A stretch of DNA of 64,000 nucleotides from Kluyvera genomosp. 3 (lineage in GTDB: Bacteria; Pseudomonadota; Gammaproteobacteria; Enterobacterales; Enterobacteriaceae): assembly GCA_002211745.1 (NCBI GenBank), contig CP022114.1, positions 2,202,645 to 2,266,644 on the forward strand, in the 5' to 3' direction. The number at the start of each line of letters is the position of its first letter. Position 1 is the first letter of the stretch. The notes under the pieces are model-generated. The model was not told the origin of the DNA and ran no database searches. It was given only the letters and a program-made list of their open reading frames with translations. Made by a program: the position numbers and the translations under genes. This document shows, piece by piece, positions 32,464 through 43,237 of this stretch.

Positions 32464-33477
32464 ATGACGCAGCCGTTGGCGGGAAAACAGATTTTGATTG
32501 TCGAAGACGAACCGGTTTTCCGCTCACTTATGGATTCATGGCTTTCGTCGCTCGGTGCACACACGCTGCTTGCTCAGGACGGCGTTGACGCGCTTTCGCA
32601 GATGGAAAGCCAAAGACCCGATCTGATGATATGTGACCTGGCAATGCCGCGCATGAACGGCTTACAGCTGGTCGAACATCTGCGCAATGCCGGCGATACG
32701 CTACCCATTCTCATCATTTCCGCGACCGAAAATATGGCTGATATTGCCAAAGCGCTGCGCCTTGGCGTTCAGGATGTGTTATTAAAGCCGGTTAAAGATT
32801 TGAACCGTCTGCGTGAAACGGTATTGGCCTGCCTTTATCCCAATATGTTTAATTCCCGGGTGGAAGAAGAAGAGCGGTTATTTGAAGACTGGGATGCGTT
32901 GGTGAACAATCCCGCGGCGGCGGCAAAGCTTTTACAAGAGCTACAGCCGCCGGTGCAGCAAAGAATATCGCACTGTCGGATAAATTATCGCCAGCTGATG
33001 GCGGTCGACGCCCCCGGTTTAGTGTTGGATATAGCGCCATTGTCTGAGCACGATTTGGCATTTTATTGCCTGGATGTTACCCGCGCGGGCGATAATGGGG
33101 TACTGGCGGCATTATTATTGCGTGTGCTCTTTAATGGTCTCTTGCAAGAACAGCTGGCACATCAAGGTCAGCGCCTACCCGAATTAGGCAGTTTGTTAAA
33201 GCAGGTCAATCAGCTATTGCGTCAGGCCAATCTTCCCGGACAGTTTCCGCTACTCGTGGGTTATTATCATAGCGGGTTAAAAAATCTCATCCTGGTCTCT
33301 GCTGGTTTGAACGGCACATTAAATACCGGCGAACATCAAATACAAATAAGTAATGGCGTACCGCTGGGGACGTTAGGTAATGCTTATCTCAACCAAATAA
33401 GTCAGCGTTGCACTTCCTGGCAGTGCCAGATTTGGGGAAATGGTGGTCGTTTACGCTTAATGTTGTCTGCGGAATGA
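32464..33477 (+). CDS. rssB: RpoS adaptor/response regulator RssB
   Basis: Delivers sigma-S to the ClpXP protease. Intact, 337 aa. The receiver domain has DE near residue 15 and the phospho-acceptor D58 in MICDLAMPRMNG; the C-terminal half is a degenerate PP2C-like domain. The ATG at 32464 follows GGGGAGAT. It controls the general stress response post-translationally. Confidence 0.97.
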   Translation: MTQPLAGKQILIVEDEPVFRSLMDSWLSSLGAHTLLAQDGVDALSQMESQRPDLMICDLAMPRMNGLQLVEHLRNAGDTLPILIISATENMADIAKALRLGVQDVLLKPVKDLNRLRETVLACLYPNMFNSRVEEEERLFEDWDALVNNPAAAAKLLQELQPPVQQRISHCRINYRQLMAVDAPGLVLDIAPLSEHDLAFYCLDVTRAGDNGVLAALLLRVLFNGLLQEQLAHQGQRLPELGSLLKQVNQLLRQANLPGQFPLLVGYYHSGLKNLILVSAGLNGTLNTGEHQIQISNGVPLGTLGNAYLNQISQRCTSWQCQIWGNGGRLRLMLSAE

Positions 33478-33491
33478 GCAAACGCATTTTT

Positions 33492-33704
33492 TTACAGGGA
33501 TAGCTTTAACGGCTTTTCTGCCGTGGTGCTACTATCTGGCAAATTGATGTGGATATACTCGTCATACTTCAGCGTGCTGGTGCGTTGAACGGACCCGTTA
33601 TCTTCGGCGGCGGTGATTAACGTTAGCGCGGGGTTTATGGGCAGCGCTCTTCCTTCAGTCCGACTTTCGAGTATAAATCTTAATTCGAGGTCATCGCGTC
33701 CTTT
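33492..33704 (-). pseudogene. coding-like fragment of unknown origin between rssB and galU
   Basis: An open minus-strand frame of about 71 codons without a plausible start codon. It reads like a protein end: ...GRDDLELRFILESRTEG, then RALPINPALTLITAAEDNGS, then STLKYDEYIHINLPDSSTTA and a final KPLKLSL before TAA at 33492. Upstream the frame meets a TGA near 33705; one extra G at that point would extend it only a few codons. I do not recognise the family. It may be the remnant of a lost gene, or a chance open frame. Confidence 0.4.
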
Positions 33705-33794
33705 TCAGAGCAGCCTCAGTAGGTTGTGATGATATACTCGACGCGTTATTAATAAACGAGCAAGTTCAAAGTTTGAACAGTTCAGGAGATTTGA

Positions 33795-34702
33795 ATGGCT
33801 GCCCTAAATTCGAAAGTTAAAAAGGCTGTTATCCCGGTTGCCGGATTAGGTACAAGGATGTTGCCTGCGACTAAAGCAATTCCAAAGGAAATGTTGCCGC
33901 TGGTCGATAAGCCTTTAATTCAGTATGTCGTGAACGAGTGTATCGCAGCTGGTATCACTGAAATTGTACTGGTTACCCATTCTTCCAAGAATTCTATTGA
34001 AAACCACTTCGACACCAGCTTTGAACTTGAAGCCATGTTGGAGAAGCGCGTCAAACGTCAGCTTCTGGAAGAAGTACAGTCTATCTGCCCGCCGCATGTC
34101 ACCATTATGCAAGTTCGTCAGGGCTGGCAAAAGGTCTGGGCCACGCGGTGCTGTGCGCGCATCCTGTCGTTGGTAATGAGCCTGTCGCTGTCATCCTGCC
34201 GGACGTTATTCTTGATGAATATGAATCCGATCTGAGCCGCGATAACCTGGCTGAAATGATCGCGCGTTTTGACGAAACGGGCTCAAGTCAGATCATGGTT
34301 GAGCCGGTTGCTGACGTTACTGCCTACGGCGTGGTTGATTGCAAAGGCGCGACCCTGAACCCGGGCGATAGCGTGCCGATGGTTGGCGTGGTTGAGAAGC
34401 CGAAAGCCGACGTTGCGCCGTCTAATCTTGCCGTTGTGGGGCGCTACGTCCTGAGCGCAGAAATCTGGCCGTTGCTGGCGAAAACCCCTCCAGGCGCCGG
34501 TGATGAGATTCAGCTGACTGATGCTATCGACATGCTGATCGAAAAAGAGACCGTGGAGGCCTATCACATGAAAGGCAAAAGCCATGACTGTGGTAACAAG
34601 CTGGGGTATATGCAGGCGTTTGTGGAATACGGCATCCGTCATAATACACTGGGTGAAGATTTCAAAGCGTGGCTGCAAGACACGCTGGGCATCGCGAAGT
34701 AA
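33795..34702 (+). CDS. galU: UTP-glucose-1-phosphate uridylyltransferase GalU, one frame break
   Basis: Makes UDP-glucose for LPS core, capsule, trehalose and galactose use. The nucleotide-binding start [21 protein letters not shown] is at residues about 15-35. One G is missing near 34124-34126 (CAGGG(G)CTGG), restoring [14 protein letters not shown]. Corrected length 302 aa, as E. coli. ATG preceded by AGGAGATTTGA. Confidence 0.97.
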
Positions 34703-34715
34703 TATCGTGAGGACG

Positions 34716-34742
34716 AAAAAGCCGGGGAAACCCGGTTTTTTT
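34716..34742 (+). terminator. terminator after galU
   Basis: AAAAAGCCGGGG, loop AAA, CCCGGTTTTTTT, 14 bases after the stop codon. Confidence 0.9.
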
Positions 34743-34770
34743 ATTTTTAAATAACACGAAAGGATAAAAA

Positions 34771-34824
34771 ATGAACGAGCTTGTGCCGATGTGTTATCAA
34801 GCTGGTGGTAAGGTCCAGATATAA
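34771..34824 (+). CDS. possible 17-codon small ORF between galU and hns
   Basis: ATG with an AAAGGA ribosome-binding site eight bases upstream, encoding MNELVPMCYQAGGKVQI, with the stop codon running directly into the next terminator. It has no clear own promoter; expression would need read-through of the galU terminator or an unseen start. No family recognised. Low confidence that it is translated. Confidence 0.3.
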   Translation: MNELVPMCYQAGGKVQI

Positions 34825-34849
34825 AAAATCCCGCCGTAGCGGGATTTTT
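34823..34849. terminator. bidirectional terminator between galU side and hns
   Basis: AAAAAATCCCGC, loop CGTA, GCGGGATTTTT, symmetric A and T flanks; ends hns transcripts on the minus strand. Confidence 0.88.
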
Positions 34850-34863
34850 ACACAGCGTGAGGA

Positions 34864-35277
34864 TTAATCCTTGATCAGGAAATCGTCCAGAGATTTACCC
34901 TGCTCATCCATCGCTTTTTTGATTACGGCTGGGGTACGGCCCTGGCCAGTCCAGGTTTTGGTTTCGCCGTTTTCATCAACGTAGCTATATTTAGCAGGAC
35001 GTGCAGCGCGTTTCGCTTTGGTACCAGTCTTGGCAGCAGCCATGCTATTCAGCAGTTCATTCGGATCAATACCGTCAGCAATCAGCATTTCGCGATATTG
35101 TTGCAGTTTACGGGTGCGCTCTTCGATTTCTGCCGCAGCAGCATTTTCTTCTTCACGACGTTCGTTAACAACAACTTCTAATTTTTCCAGCATTTCTTCA
35201 AGCGTTTCAAGGGTGCATTCTCTTGCCTGCGCACGAAGAGTACGGATGTTGTTCAAAATTTTAAGTGCTTCGCTCAT
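34864..35277 (-). CDS. hns: Nucleoid-associated silencer H-NS
   Basis: 137-aa DNA-binding protein that silences AT-rich DNA and compacts the nucleoid. The N-terminal helical oligomerisation part ([20 protein letters not shown] to about residue 65) and the C-terminal [16 protein letters not shown] with the AT-hook-like QGR motif (about residues 112-114) are intact. Ends DDFLIKD, where E. coli has LIKQ. Confidence 0.98.
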   Translation of the reverse strand: MSEALKILNNIRTLRAQARECTLETLEEMLEKLEVVVNERREEENAAAAEIEERTRKLQQYREMLIADGIDPNELLNSMAAAKTGTKAKRAARPAKYSYVDENGETKTWTGQGRTPAVIKKAMDEQGKSLDDFLIKD

Positions 35278-36188
35278 TGTAGTAATCTCAAACTTATATT
35301 GTGGGGTGGTTTGTTGAACTAATAATAGAGCGATAAAATCAGATGTGCAATAGGGAAGAATGTAAGGAATTCAAAATAACGTGTTATTTGATGCTGTCAT
35401 TAATATTTATAAGTTAAATTGTGGGCCAGGCTCCTCATCTTTCCCGCACTAATTGTCAGGAGGCGTAGCGGGATAACGAGCGGGCGGAGATGATGGGATG
35501 TGTATAAATATACCCGTACGGGTAAATATCAACCTTATGTATTAGCTGGTATGCATCCATTTTGTGCATTACTTTATCGACAATGAATGATTGCGTGACT
35601 CAACCACTTCACGGCCTGTCAGGGCTTTTGTAGCGCATTCCTTAACACTATTAACCTATTTGCCTCAGAGCCTGTATGGGTAAATTGCCTGGTGGTGAAA
35701 ACGATTTTACCGTGCGGACAATGGCAATACCGCAGGCAGCATCAGGGTTATCGGCTTTAAGCCCATAGTTATGACGATGTTATTTCAACCTGTGACTGTT
35801 TAATTTATGGATAACAATGTCCTGCAAGTCGCTACACAAATTGGCGGCGATCACATTTTTTTAGACAGACTCATTCATCTTTTCAACTATTAACCTCGCT
35901 AGCTAATTTTGCTGTGATAGTCCGCAAGCTGTATGCGGCGGCGGAGGGCAAAAGTGGTTAACTATTTCAGATTTATGATGAAGTTACCTTCGTACCAGGG
36001 ATAAATAGGTAGGGCGAAAACGACAGTGACGTAATATATCGGTTTTTCTGAATATTTCAGATGTATCAGGCTCATAATCGAGAGGTGTCTTCATCCTGCA
36101 ATGGTGAAGAGGACACAGGAAGACTGTGGGCAAAATATGCTACACTGCACGCCGTTTAAAAAACGCATCGATTAGGATTTTGCAGCCA
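35278..36188. other. long hns-tdk intergenic region
   Basis: About 900 bases without a convincing gene between divergent hns and tdk. The hns-proximal part is AT-rich, fitting the curved, self-regulated hns promoter. A palindrome ATACCCGTACGGGTA lies near 35509-35523. The right end carries the tdk ribosome-binding region. Confidence 0.6.
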
Positions 36189-36818
36189 ATGGCACAACTT
36201 TATTTCTACTACTCAGCAATGAATGCCGGGAAGTCGACCGCTCTGTTGCAGTCGTCATACAACTACCAGGAGCGCGGTATGCGCACTATCGTTTATACCG
36301 CAGAAATAGACGATCGCTTTGGCGCCGGGAAAGTGAGCTCGCGAATTGGCCTCTCTTCGCCTGCGAAGCTGTTTAATCAGACCAGTAATCTGTTTGCCGA
36401 AATTAGCGCTGAGAATGCGCGTGAACGCATTAACTGCGTACTTGTCGATGAATGCCAGTTTCTGACGCGTGAACAGGTCTACGCGCTTTCTGACGTGGTA
36501 GATAACCTGGATATTCCGGTATTGTGCTACGGGCTGAGAACGGATTTTCGCGGCGAGCTGTTTAGCGGTAGCCAATATTTACTGGCGCTCTCTGACAAAC
36601 TGGTTGAGTTAAAAACGATCTGCTTCTGCGGTCGTAAAGCCAGCATGGTACTGCGACTCGATCAAGAAGGGCGGCCGTACAATGAGGGTGAGCAGGTGGT
36701 GATTGGTGGCAACGAGCGTTACGTATCCGTTTGCCGTAAGCATTACAAGGAGGCGCTTGAAAAGGGCTCTCTGGCCGTTATTCAGGACCAGCACCGTATA
36801 ACCTGCCGTTCTTGTTAA
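36189..36818 (+). CDS. tdk: Thymidine kinase
   Basis: Type II thymidine kinase of the salvage pathway, 209 aa, intact. P-loop [13 protein letters not shown] (about residue 9), the DECQFL Walker-B-like motif (about 88) and zinc-ribbon cysteines (CFCGRKASM and VCRKHY) are present. The ATG at 36189 (MAQLYFYYS) is used because it matches the family start; an upstream in-frame ATG at 36126 is less likely. Confidence 0.96.
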   Translation: MAQLYFYYSAMNAGKSTALLQSSYNYQERGMRTIVYTAEIDDRFGAGKVSSRIGLSSPAKLFNQTSNLFAEISAENARERINCVLVDECQFLTREQVYALSDVVDNLDIPVLCYGLRTDFRGELFSGSQYLLALSDKLVELKTICFCGRKASMVLRLDQEGRPYNEGEQVVIGGNERYVSVCRKHYKEALEKGSLAVIQDQHRITCRSC

Positions 36819-36896
36819 ACGTCTCTACGTACGTTTGAGGCCCTGATGGATATGGGGAGCCAAACGTGCGTGGTTTTCCGTTGATGTTTACGGAAT

Positions 36897-36928
36897 AAAA
36901 AAAGCCCATCATGATGATGGGGCTTTTT
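36897..36928. terminator. bidirectional terminator between tdk and adhE
   Basis: A-tract, AAGCCCATCAT paired with GATGATGGGGCTT, T-tract; lies between convergent genes. Confidence 0.88.
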
Positions 36929-36959
36929 GCTTATGCTTTTCAGCGAGTGTTAAAGCGGA

Positions 36960-39629
36960 TTATTTCTTCGCTTTTTTCTCAGCTTTCGCCGGAGCGGCTT
37001 CTTTCTTCTCTGCTGCCGGAGCGCCTTCAACGAATTCACGACCGTAGTAGGTATCCAGCAGAATCTGTTTCAGTTCAGAAATCAGCGGGTAACGCGGGTT
37101 AGCGCCGGTGCACTGGTCGTCAAACGCATCTTCAGACAGTTTGTCAACGTGTGCCAGGAAGTCAGCTTCCTGCACGCCAGCTTCACGGATAGACTTAGGA
37201 ATACCCAGTTCAGCTTTGATTTCGTCCAGCCAGCCCAGCAGTTTTTCAATTTTCGCTGCAGTGCGGTCGCCCGGAGCAGACAGACCAAGTGGTCAGCGAT
37301 TTCCGCGTAGCGACGACGTGCTTGCGGACGGTCGTACTGGCTGAATGCAGTCTGTTTAGTCGGGTTGTCGTTCGCGTTATAACGAATAACGTTGCTGATC
37401 AGCAGGGCGTTCGCCAGACCGTGAGGAATGTGGAACTGAGAACCCAGCTTGTGCGCCATAGAGTGACATACACCCAGGAAGGCGTTCGCAAACGCGATAC
37501 CGGCGATAGTCGCTGCACTGTGAACACGCTCACGCGCTACCGGGTTCTTAGAACCTTCGTGGTAGGACGCTGGCAGGTTTTCTTTCAGCAGTTTCAGAGC
37601 CTGCAGTGCCTGGCCGTCGGAGAACTCAGAAGCCAGTACGGAAACGTAAGCTTCCAGGGCGTGAGTTACCGCATCCAGACCACCGAACGCACACAGGGAC
37701 TTCGGCATATCCATCACCAGGTTGGCATCAACAATCGCCATGTCTGGAGTCAGCGCGTAGTCAGCCAGCGGGTATTTCTGGCCGGTTGCGTCGTCGGTTA
37801 CTACCGCAAACGGAGTCACTTCAGAACCGGTACCGGAAGTGGTGGTGATGGCAACCATTTTTGCTTTCACGCCCATTTTCGGGAACTTGTAGATACGTTT
37901 ACGGATGTCCATAAAGCGCAGCGCCAGCTCTTCGAAGTGGGTTTCCGGGTGTTCGTACATAACCCACATGATTTTCGCTGCATCCATCGGGGAACCGCCG
38001 CCCAGCGCGATGATCACATCTGGTTTGAACGAGTTCGCCAGGTCTGCACCTTTACGGACGATGGTCAGAGTCGGGTCAGCTTCAACTTCGAAGAACACTT
38101 CGGTTTCAACGCCAGCCGCTTTCAGAACAGAAGTGATCTGGTCAGCGTAGCCGTTGTTAAACAGGAAGCGGTCGGTCACGATCAGCGCACGTTTGTGGCC
38201 ATCGGTAATCACTTCATCCAGCGCGATTGGCAGAGAGCCACGGCGGAAGTAGATAGATTTCGGAAGTTTGTGCCACAACATGTTTTCAGCTCGCTTAGCA
38301 ACGGTTTTCTTGTTGATCAGGTGCTTAGGACCAACGTTTTCAGAGATGAGTTACCACCCCAGGAACCACAACCCAGAGTCAGGGAAGGTGCGAGTTTGAA
38401 GTTATACAGGTCTCCGATACCACCCTGAGAAGCCGGGGTGTTGATCAGAATACGCGCGGTTTTCATCATCTGACCGAAGTAAGCTACGCGTTCTGGCTGG
38501 TTGTCCTGGTCGGTGTACAGGCAAGAGGTATGACCGATACCGCCCATTGCAACCAGTTTTTCCGCTTTATTAACAGCGTCTTCGAAGTCTTTCGCACGGT
38601 ACATGGCCAGGGTCGGAGACAGTTTTTCGTGAGCAAACGGCTCGCTCTCATCAACGACTTTTACTTCACCGATCAGAATCTTGGTGGTTTCTGGAACAGA
38701 GAAGCCTGCCAGTTCAGCAATTTTGTATGCTGGCTGACCAACGATAGCCGCGTTCAGCGCGCCATTTTTCAGGATAACGTCCTGAACAGCTTTCAGCTCT
38801 TTACCCTGCAGCAGGTAACCGCCGTGAGTCGCGAAACGCTCACGTACTGCGTCATAGACGGAATCAACAACAACAACAGACTGTTCAGAAGCACAGATTA
38901 CGCCGTTATCGAAGGTTTTAGACATCAGAACGGACGCAACGGCACGTTTCACATCAGCGGTTTCATCAATAACAACCGGGTGTTACCAGCACCTACGCCG
39001 ATAGCAGGTTTACCGGAGCTGTATGCCGCTTTAACCATGCCAGGGCCACCGGTCGCGAGGATCAGGTTGATGTCCGGGTGGTGCATCAGCGCGTTAGACA
39101 GTTCTACAGACGGTTGGTCAATCCAGCCGATCAGATCTTTCGGTGCGCCAGCAGCGATAGCAGCCTGCAGCACGATGTCAGCCGCTTTGTTGGTTGCGTC
39201 TTTAGCACGCGGGTGCGGAGAGAAAATGATGGCGTTACGCGTCTTCAGGCTGATCAGCGATTTGAAGATAGCGGTAGAAGTCGGGTTAGTGGTCGGTACG
39301 ATACCGCAGATGATGCCGATAGGTTCAGCAATAGTGATGGTACCGAAAGTGTCGTCTTCGGACAGCACGCCACAGGTTTTTTCATCTTTATAGGCGTTGT
39401 AGATATATTCTGAAGCGAAGTGGTTTTTGATCACTTTGTCTTCAACAATACCCATGCCGGATTCGGCAACGGCCATTTTGGCGAGAGGGATTCGAGCATC
39501 TGCAGCGGCCAGAGCGGCGGCGCGGAAGATTTTGTCAACTTGCTCTTGAGTGAAACTGGCATATTCACGCTGGGCTTTTTTTACGCGCTCTACGAGTGCG
39601 TTAAGTTCAGCGACATTAGTAACAGCCAT
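36960..39629 (-). CDS. adhE: Bifunctional aldehyde-alcohol dehydrogenase AdhE, three frame breaks
   Basis: Fermentative enzyme turning acetyl-CoA to acetaldehyde and ethanol; forms spirosomes. N-terminal CoA-acylating aldehyde dehydrogenase (catalytic Cys in NGVICASEQSV, about residue 246) and C-terminal iron alcohol dehydrogenase (GGGSPMDAAKIMW; histidines in NAFLGVCHSMAHKLG). Missing bases: near 38980 (ACC(C)CGG, GAGNTPVVIDE), near 38347 (NSISENVGPKH) and near 37285 (TTGG(G)TC, DHLGLSAPGD). Corrected length 890 aa. The lysine/alanine-rich tail is typical of enterobacteria. Confidence 0.97.
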
Positions 39630-40124
39630 AATGCTCTCCTGATAATGTTAAACTTTTTTAGTGAATCATCTGCTCGACAAGTCAGTATAGACAAATCACC
39701 TGCAGCTGGCGAAAAAGTTAAGGAAACAAAGCGTTACCCACGAACTGATCCACTTGATTTACTAAAAGAGCTTCGATTTAGCCAAGGAGCTTACCGGAAA
39801 AAATACGACTTATTTATGAGGTCGTTTCTCTTTCGGTGTAAGCAGATTACCCACTTCTGAGTACGATTTACGTGATCTAAATCAAATTTAAGCTAAGCTG
39901 ACACCTTTCAGCAGGGCTGTTTTAGCAAAATGTAGAAGCTGTTAATCATTCGTGAGTATCGGTGCTGTAAACATTAGCATACTTTATACAAATTTATAAC
40001 ACTCTGTTTTTACCTCATTTTTCTGGACAATTCTGGTGAACATGGTCGATAAAAAAGGTATTGTCTGCGCCACTCTCGATTTACTGTTCATCAACGACAA
40101 CTTTTAATGATGCTCCGGGTTCAC
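39630..40124. promoter_or_regulatory. adhE upstream region and ychE promoter region
   Basis: About 490 bases with no convincing gene. The adhE side is a long leader with a good AGGAGAG site before the ATG. A TACCCAC heptamer near 39737 and a GATCTAAATCAAATTTAA segment near 39872 could serve NarL and FNR/CRP-type control of adhE, but neither is a full consensus. Confidence 0.45.
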
Positions 40125-40764
40125 GTGATTCAGACGTTGTTTGATTTTCCTATTTTCTTTAAGTTCTTTATTGGACTGTTTGCACTGGTGAACCCGGTTG
40201 GTCTGATTCCGGTTTTCATCAGCCTGACGAGTTATCAAACGGCATCGGTGCGCAACAAAACCAACCTGACGGCTAGTCTGTCGGTTGCCATTATTCTCCT
40301 GACTTCGTTATTCCTTGGCGATCTGATCCTGCAACTCTTCGGTATCTCGATTGATTCCTTCCGTATTGCTGGCGGGATCCTGGTGGTCTCGATTGCGATG
40401 TCGATGATCAGCGGCAAGCTGGGAGAAGATAAGCAGAACAAGCAGGAGAAATCAGAGACTGCCGTGCGTGAAAGTCTGGGGTTGTGCCGCTGGCGCTGCC
40501 ATTGATGGCGGGCCGGGCGCTATTAGCTCCACGATCGTATGGGTACACGCTATCATTCGCTAACCTATCTCCTCGGTTTTTCCTTATCTATTGCGCTATT
40601 CGCCTGGTGTTGTTGGGCATTTTCCGTATTTCTCCGTGGCTGGTACGTATGCTGGGGCAAACGGGATTAACGTGGTCACCCGTATTATGGGTTGTTACTG
40701 ATGGCGTTGGGATTGAATTCATTGTGACCGGTATCAAATCCATCTTCCCGGACTGGTCGGCTAA
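40125..40764 (+). CDS. ychE: MarC family membrane protein YchE, about eight frame breaks
   Basis: Multi-pass inner-membrane protein of the MarC/YchE family, function unknown. The GTG at 40125 gives MIQTLFDFPIFFKFFIGLFALVNP, aligned with the E. coli start. Single G or C losses near 40480, 40510, 40541, 40616, 40664, 40689 and 40751 break it repeatedly. The joined reading runs through GVVPLALPLMAGPGAIS, NVVTRIMGLLLMALGIEF and ends SIFPGLVG at the TAA 40762-40764. The expected length is 215 aa. An uncorrected frame would run past the true end. Confidence 0.85.
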
Positions 40765-41522
40765 TTATTCTGCGGCGGCGGTAGGGCACTCAAAACTACT
40801 GTTGCCGTTAATATCAGAAAAACATATCACTCATTCCGCAAGTCGCTGTACAAATAATCAATTTGAATATTTGAATAAATATATACATATCAACAAGATA
40901 TTCTTGTCCTGCCATACCATCTTTCTTCACATAAATGTTATTTCCCTCACACGATACTCTGGGCTTGCTGTTAGATAATTGAAATGATATTAGTAATTTC
41001 AGTTTCAGGGCAGAGTTATGTGCTAAAAAATGAGCAACTGTTAAATTTTCGTACAAAAAACAGCCTCTGATACTGAGCCAGCAAACAACAGGCACCATTT
41101 TTTGTATATCTATCTGATAATAATAGATTTAAGAATATCGTGTTTTGTGCATACGCTGTCATCAACAGGCTGCTTTGCTGGCTAAAAGAGAATTGGTTAA
41201 CAAATTTGCAAATTATATTGGCGGCGATAATCGGCATTTGGTACTTTCCGGCCTGAGTTATTCGCAACATAAAGCTATGTAAATGATAACTGTTTCCATA
41301 TGTAAGCAGTTATGAACAGAATAAGAAAAGCGTCCCGACAGGGGGAGGCTTTAATGAATCGACGTCAGGCTGCCATAAGAGCGGCCGTAATAAAAAAGTC
41401 GGTGATAGCAGGCAGTAAATGACCTGGCAGACGCAAAAATCTCCTGCGCTGCACAGGAACCCGAAAGGGGACTAAACAGGCTGACGACAGTCAGTAATAA
41501 TAATGAACGGAGTATCAACACA
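40765..41522 (+). promoter_or_regulatory. ychE-oppA intergenic region with long oppA leader
   Basis: About 760 AT-rich bases with no convincing gene. In E. coli oppA has a leader of several hundred bases targeted by the small RNA GcvB near the ribosome-binding site; the CA-rich ACGGAGTATCAACACA before the ATG fits. A stem CTGACTGTCGTCAGCC-type and GAACCCGAAAGGGG lies near 41457-41500. Confidence 0.5.
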
Positions 41523-43152
41523 ATGTCCATCATCACAAAAAAAAGCCTGGTTGCGGCTGGCATTCTCACAGCGCTGATCGCAGGGAACGTAATGGCTGCA
41601 GATGTTCCTGCAGGCACCGAGTTAGCGAGCAAACAAACGCTGGTACGAAATAGCGGTGCTGAACCGCAGTCTCTCGACCCGAATAAAATTGAAGGGGTGC
41701 CAGAGGCGAATATCAGCCGCGACCTGTTCGAAGGGTTGCTGAATACCTCTCCAAAAGACGGTCACCCGATTCCGGGCGTCGCCGAAAGCTGGGACAATAA
41801 AGATTTTAAAGTCTGGACATTCCATCTGCGTAAAGATGCCAAATGGTCCAACGGCGAACCGGTTACCGCACAAGATTTCGTTTATAGCTGGCAGCGTCTG
41901 GTCGATCCGAAAACCGCATCGCCATATGCCAGCTATCCACAGTACGGCCATATTGTGAACGTTGATGAAATTATCGACGGCAAAAAAGCACCGAGCGAAC
42001 TGGGCGTCAAAGCGATCGATGACCACACTCTGGAAGTGACGCTGAGTGAGCCAGTGCCTTATTTCTATAAGCTGCTGGTGAACCCGGCCATGTCCCCGGT
42101 TTACAAACCGGCGATCGAGAAATTCGGCGAGAAATGGACTCAGCCGGGCAACATCGTAACTAACGGTGCGTACACCCTGAAAGACTGGGTTGTTAACGAA
42201 CGTATCGTGATGGAACGTAACCCACAGTACTGGGATAACAAGAAGACCGTTATCGATCAGGTAACCTGGCTGCCGACCTCTTCTGAAGTGACTTACGTAA
42301 ACCGCTACCGCAGCGGCGAGCTGGATATGACCTATAACCAGCTGCCGATCGAACTGTTCCAGAAACTGAAAAAAGAGATTCCGAACGAAGTTCACGTCGA
42401 TCCGTATCTGTGTACTTATTACTACGAAATTAACAACCAGAAAGCCCGTTCACCGACGCTCGCGTACGTACCGCGCTGAAGTTGGGTCTGGACCGCGATA
42501 TCATCGCCAACAAGGTCAAAGGCCAGGGCGACCTGCCGGCTTATGGTTACACGCCACCGTATACCGATGGCGCGAAGTTGACCGAACCAGAGTGGTTCAA
42601 GTGGTCACAGGAAAAACGTAATGAAGAAGGTAAAAAACTGCTGGCGGAAGCGGGTTATACCGCTGATAAGCCGCTGACCTTCAACCTGCTGTACAACACC
42701 TCCGATTTGCACAAAAAACTGGCTATCGCCGCGGCCTCACTGTGGCGTAAGAACCTGGGCGTTGAAGTCAAACTGGTTAACCAGGAGTGGAAGACCTTCC
42801 TCGACACTCGTCACCAGGGGACTTATGACGTTGCGCGCGCTGGCTGGTGTGCGGACTACAACGAACCAACTTCCTTCCTGAACACCATGTTGTCCGGTAG
42901 CTCAATGAACACGCGCACTATAAGAGCGAAGCGTTCGATAAGATCATGGCTGAGTCGGTAAAAGCCGCCAACGAAGAGCAGCGTACAGCCGCGTATGCCA
43001 AGGCTGAGCAGCAGTTGGATAAAGATACCGCTATCGTACCGGTCTATTACTACGTTAACGCCCGCCTGGTGAAACCATGGGTTGGCGGCTACACCGGTAA
43101 AGACCCGATGGATAACGTCTATACCAAAGATCTGTACGTTATCAAGCATTAA
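41523..43152 (+). CDS. oppA: Oligopeptide-binding protein OppA, two frame breaks
   Basis: Periplasmic binding protein of the Opp importer. Signal peptide residues 1-26 (KKSLVAAGILTALIAGNVMA, cleaved before ADVPAG). SBP_bac_5 fold. Bases missing near 42453 (GCC(C)CGTTC, QKAPFTDARVRTAL) and near 42912 (AC(C)GCGC, MNTAHYKSEAFD). Corrected length 543 aa, as E. coli. Ends with a GC-rich stem-loop at 43162, then oppB. Confidence 0.97.
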
Positions 43153-43161
43153 TGGCAATAC

Positions 43162-43184
43162 GTGGGGCGAGCTTGAGCTCGCCC
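43162..43184 (+). promoter_or_regulatory. stem-loop between oppA and oppB
   Basis: GGGGCGAGCT and AGCTCGCCCC form a perfect 10-bp stem with a TG loop and no T tract. It probably stabilises the abundant oppA transcript and weakens read-through to oppB. Confidence 0.65.
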
Positions 43185-43237
43185 CATCGTGTCTTATTTG
43201 AGAGCAGTGCAAAGGCACATGCCAGAAGGTACGGGCA

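Noticed and set aside
34148-34702. A separate short nucleotidyltransferase gene starting at 34148
   Set aside because: It is the second half of galU; one G restored near 34125 joins both halves to the normal 302 aa.
37289-38428. Long plus-strand frames opposite adhE
   Set aside because: They have no protein-like pattern and lie antisense to a well-recognised gene; they arise from its codon bias.
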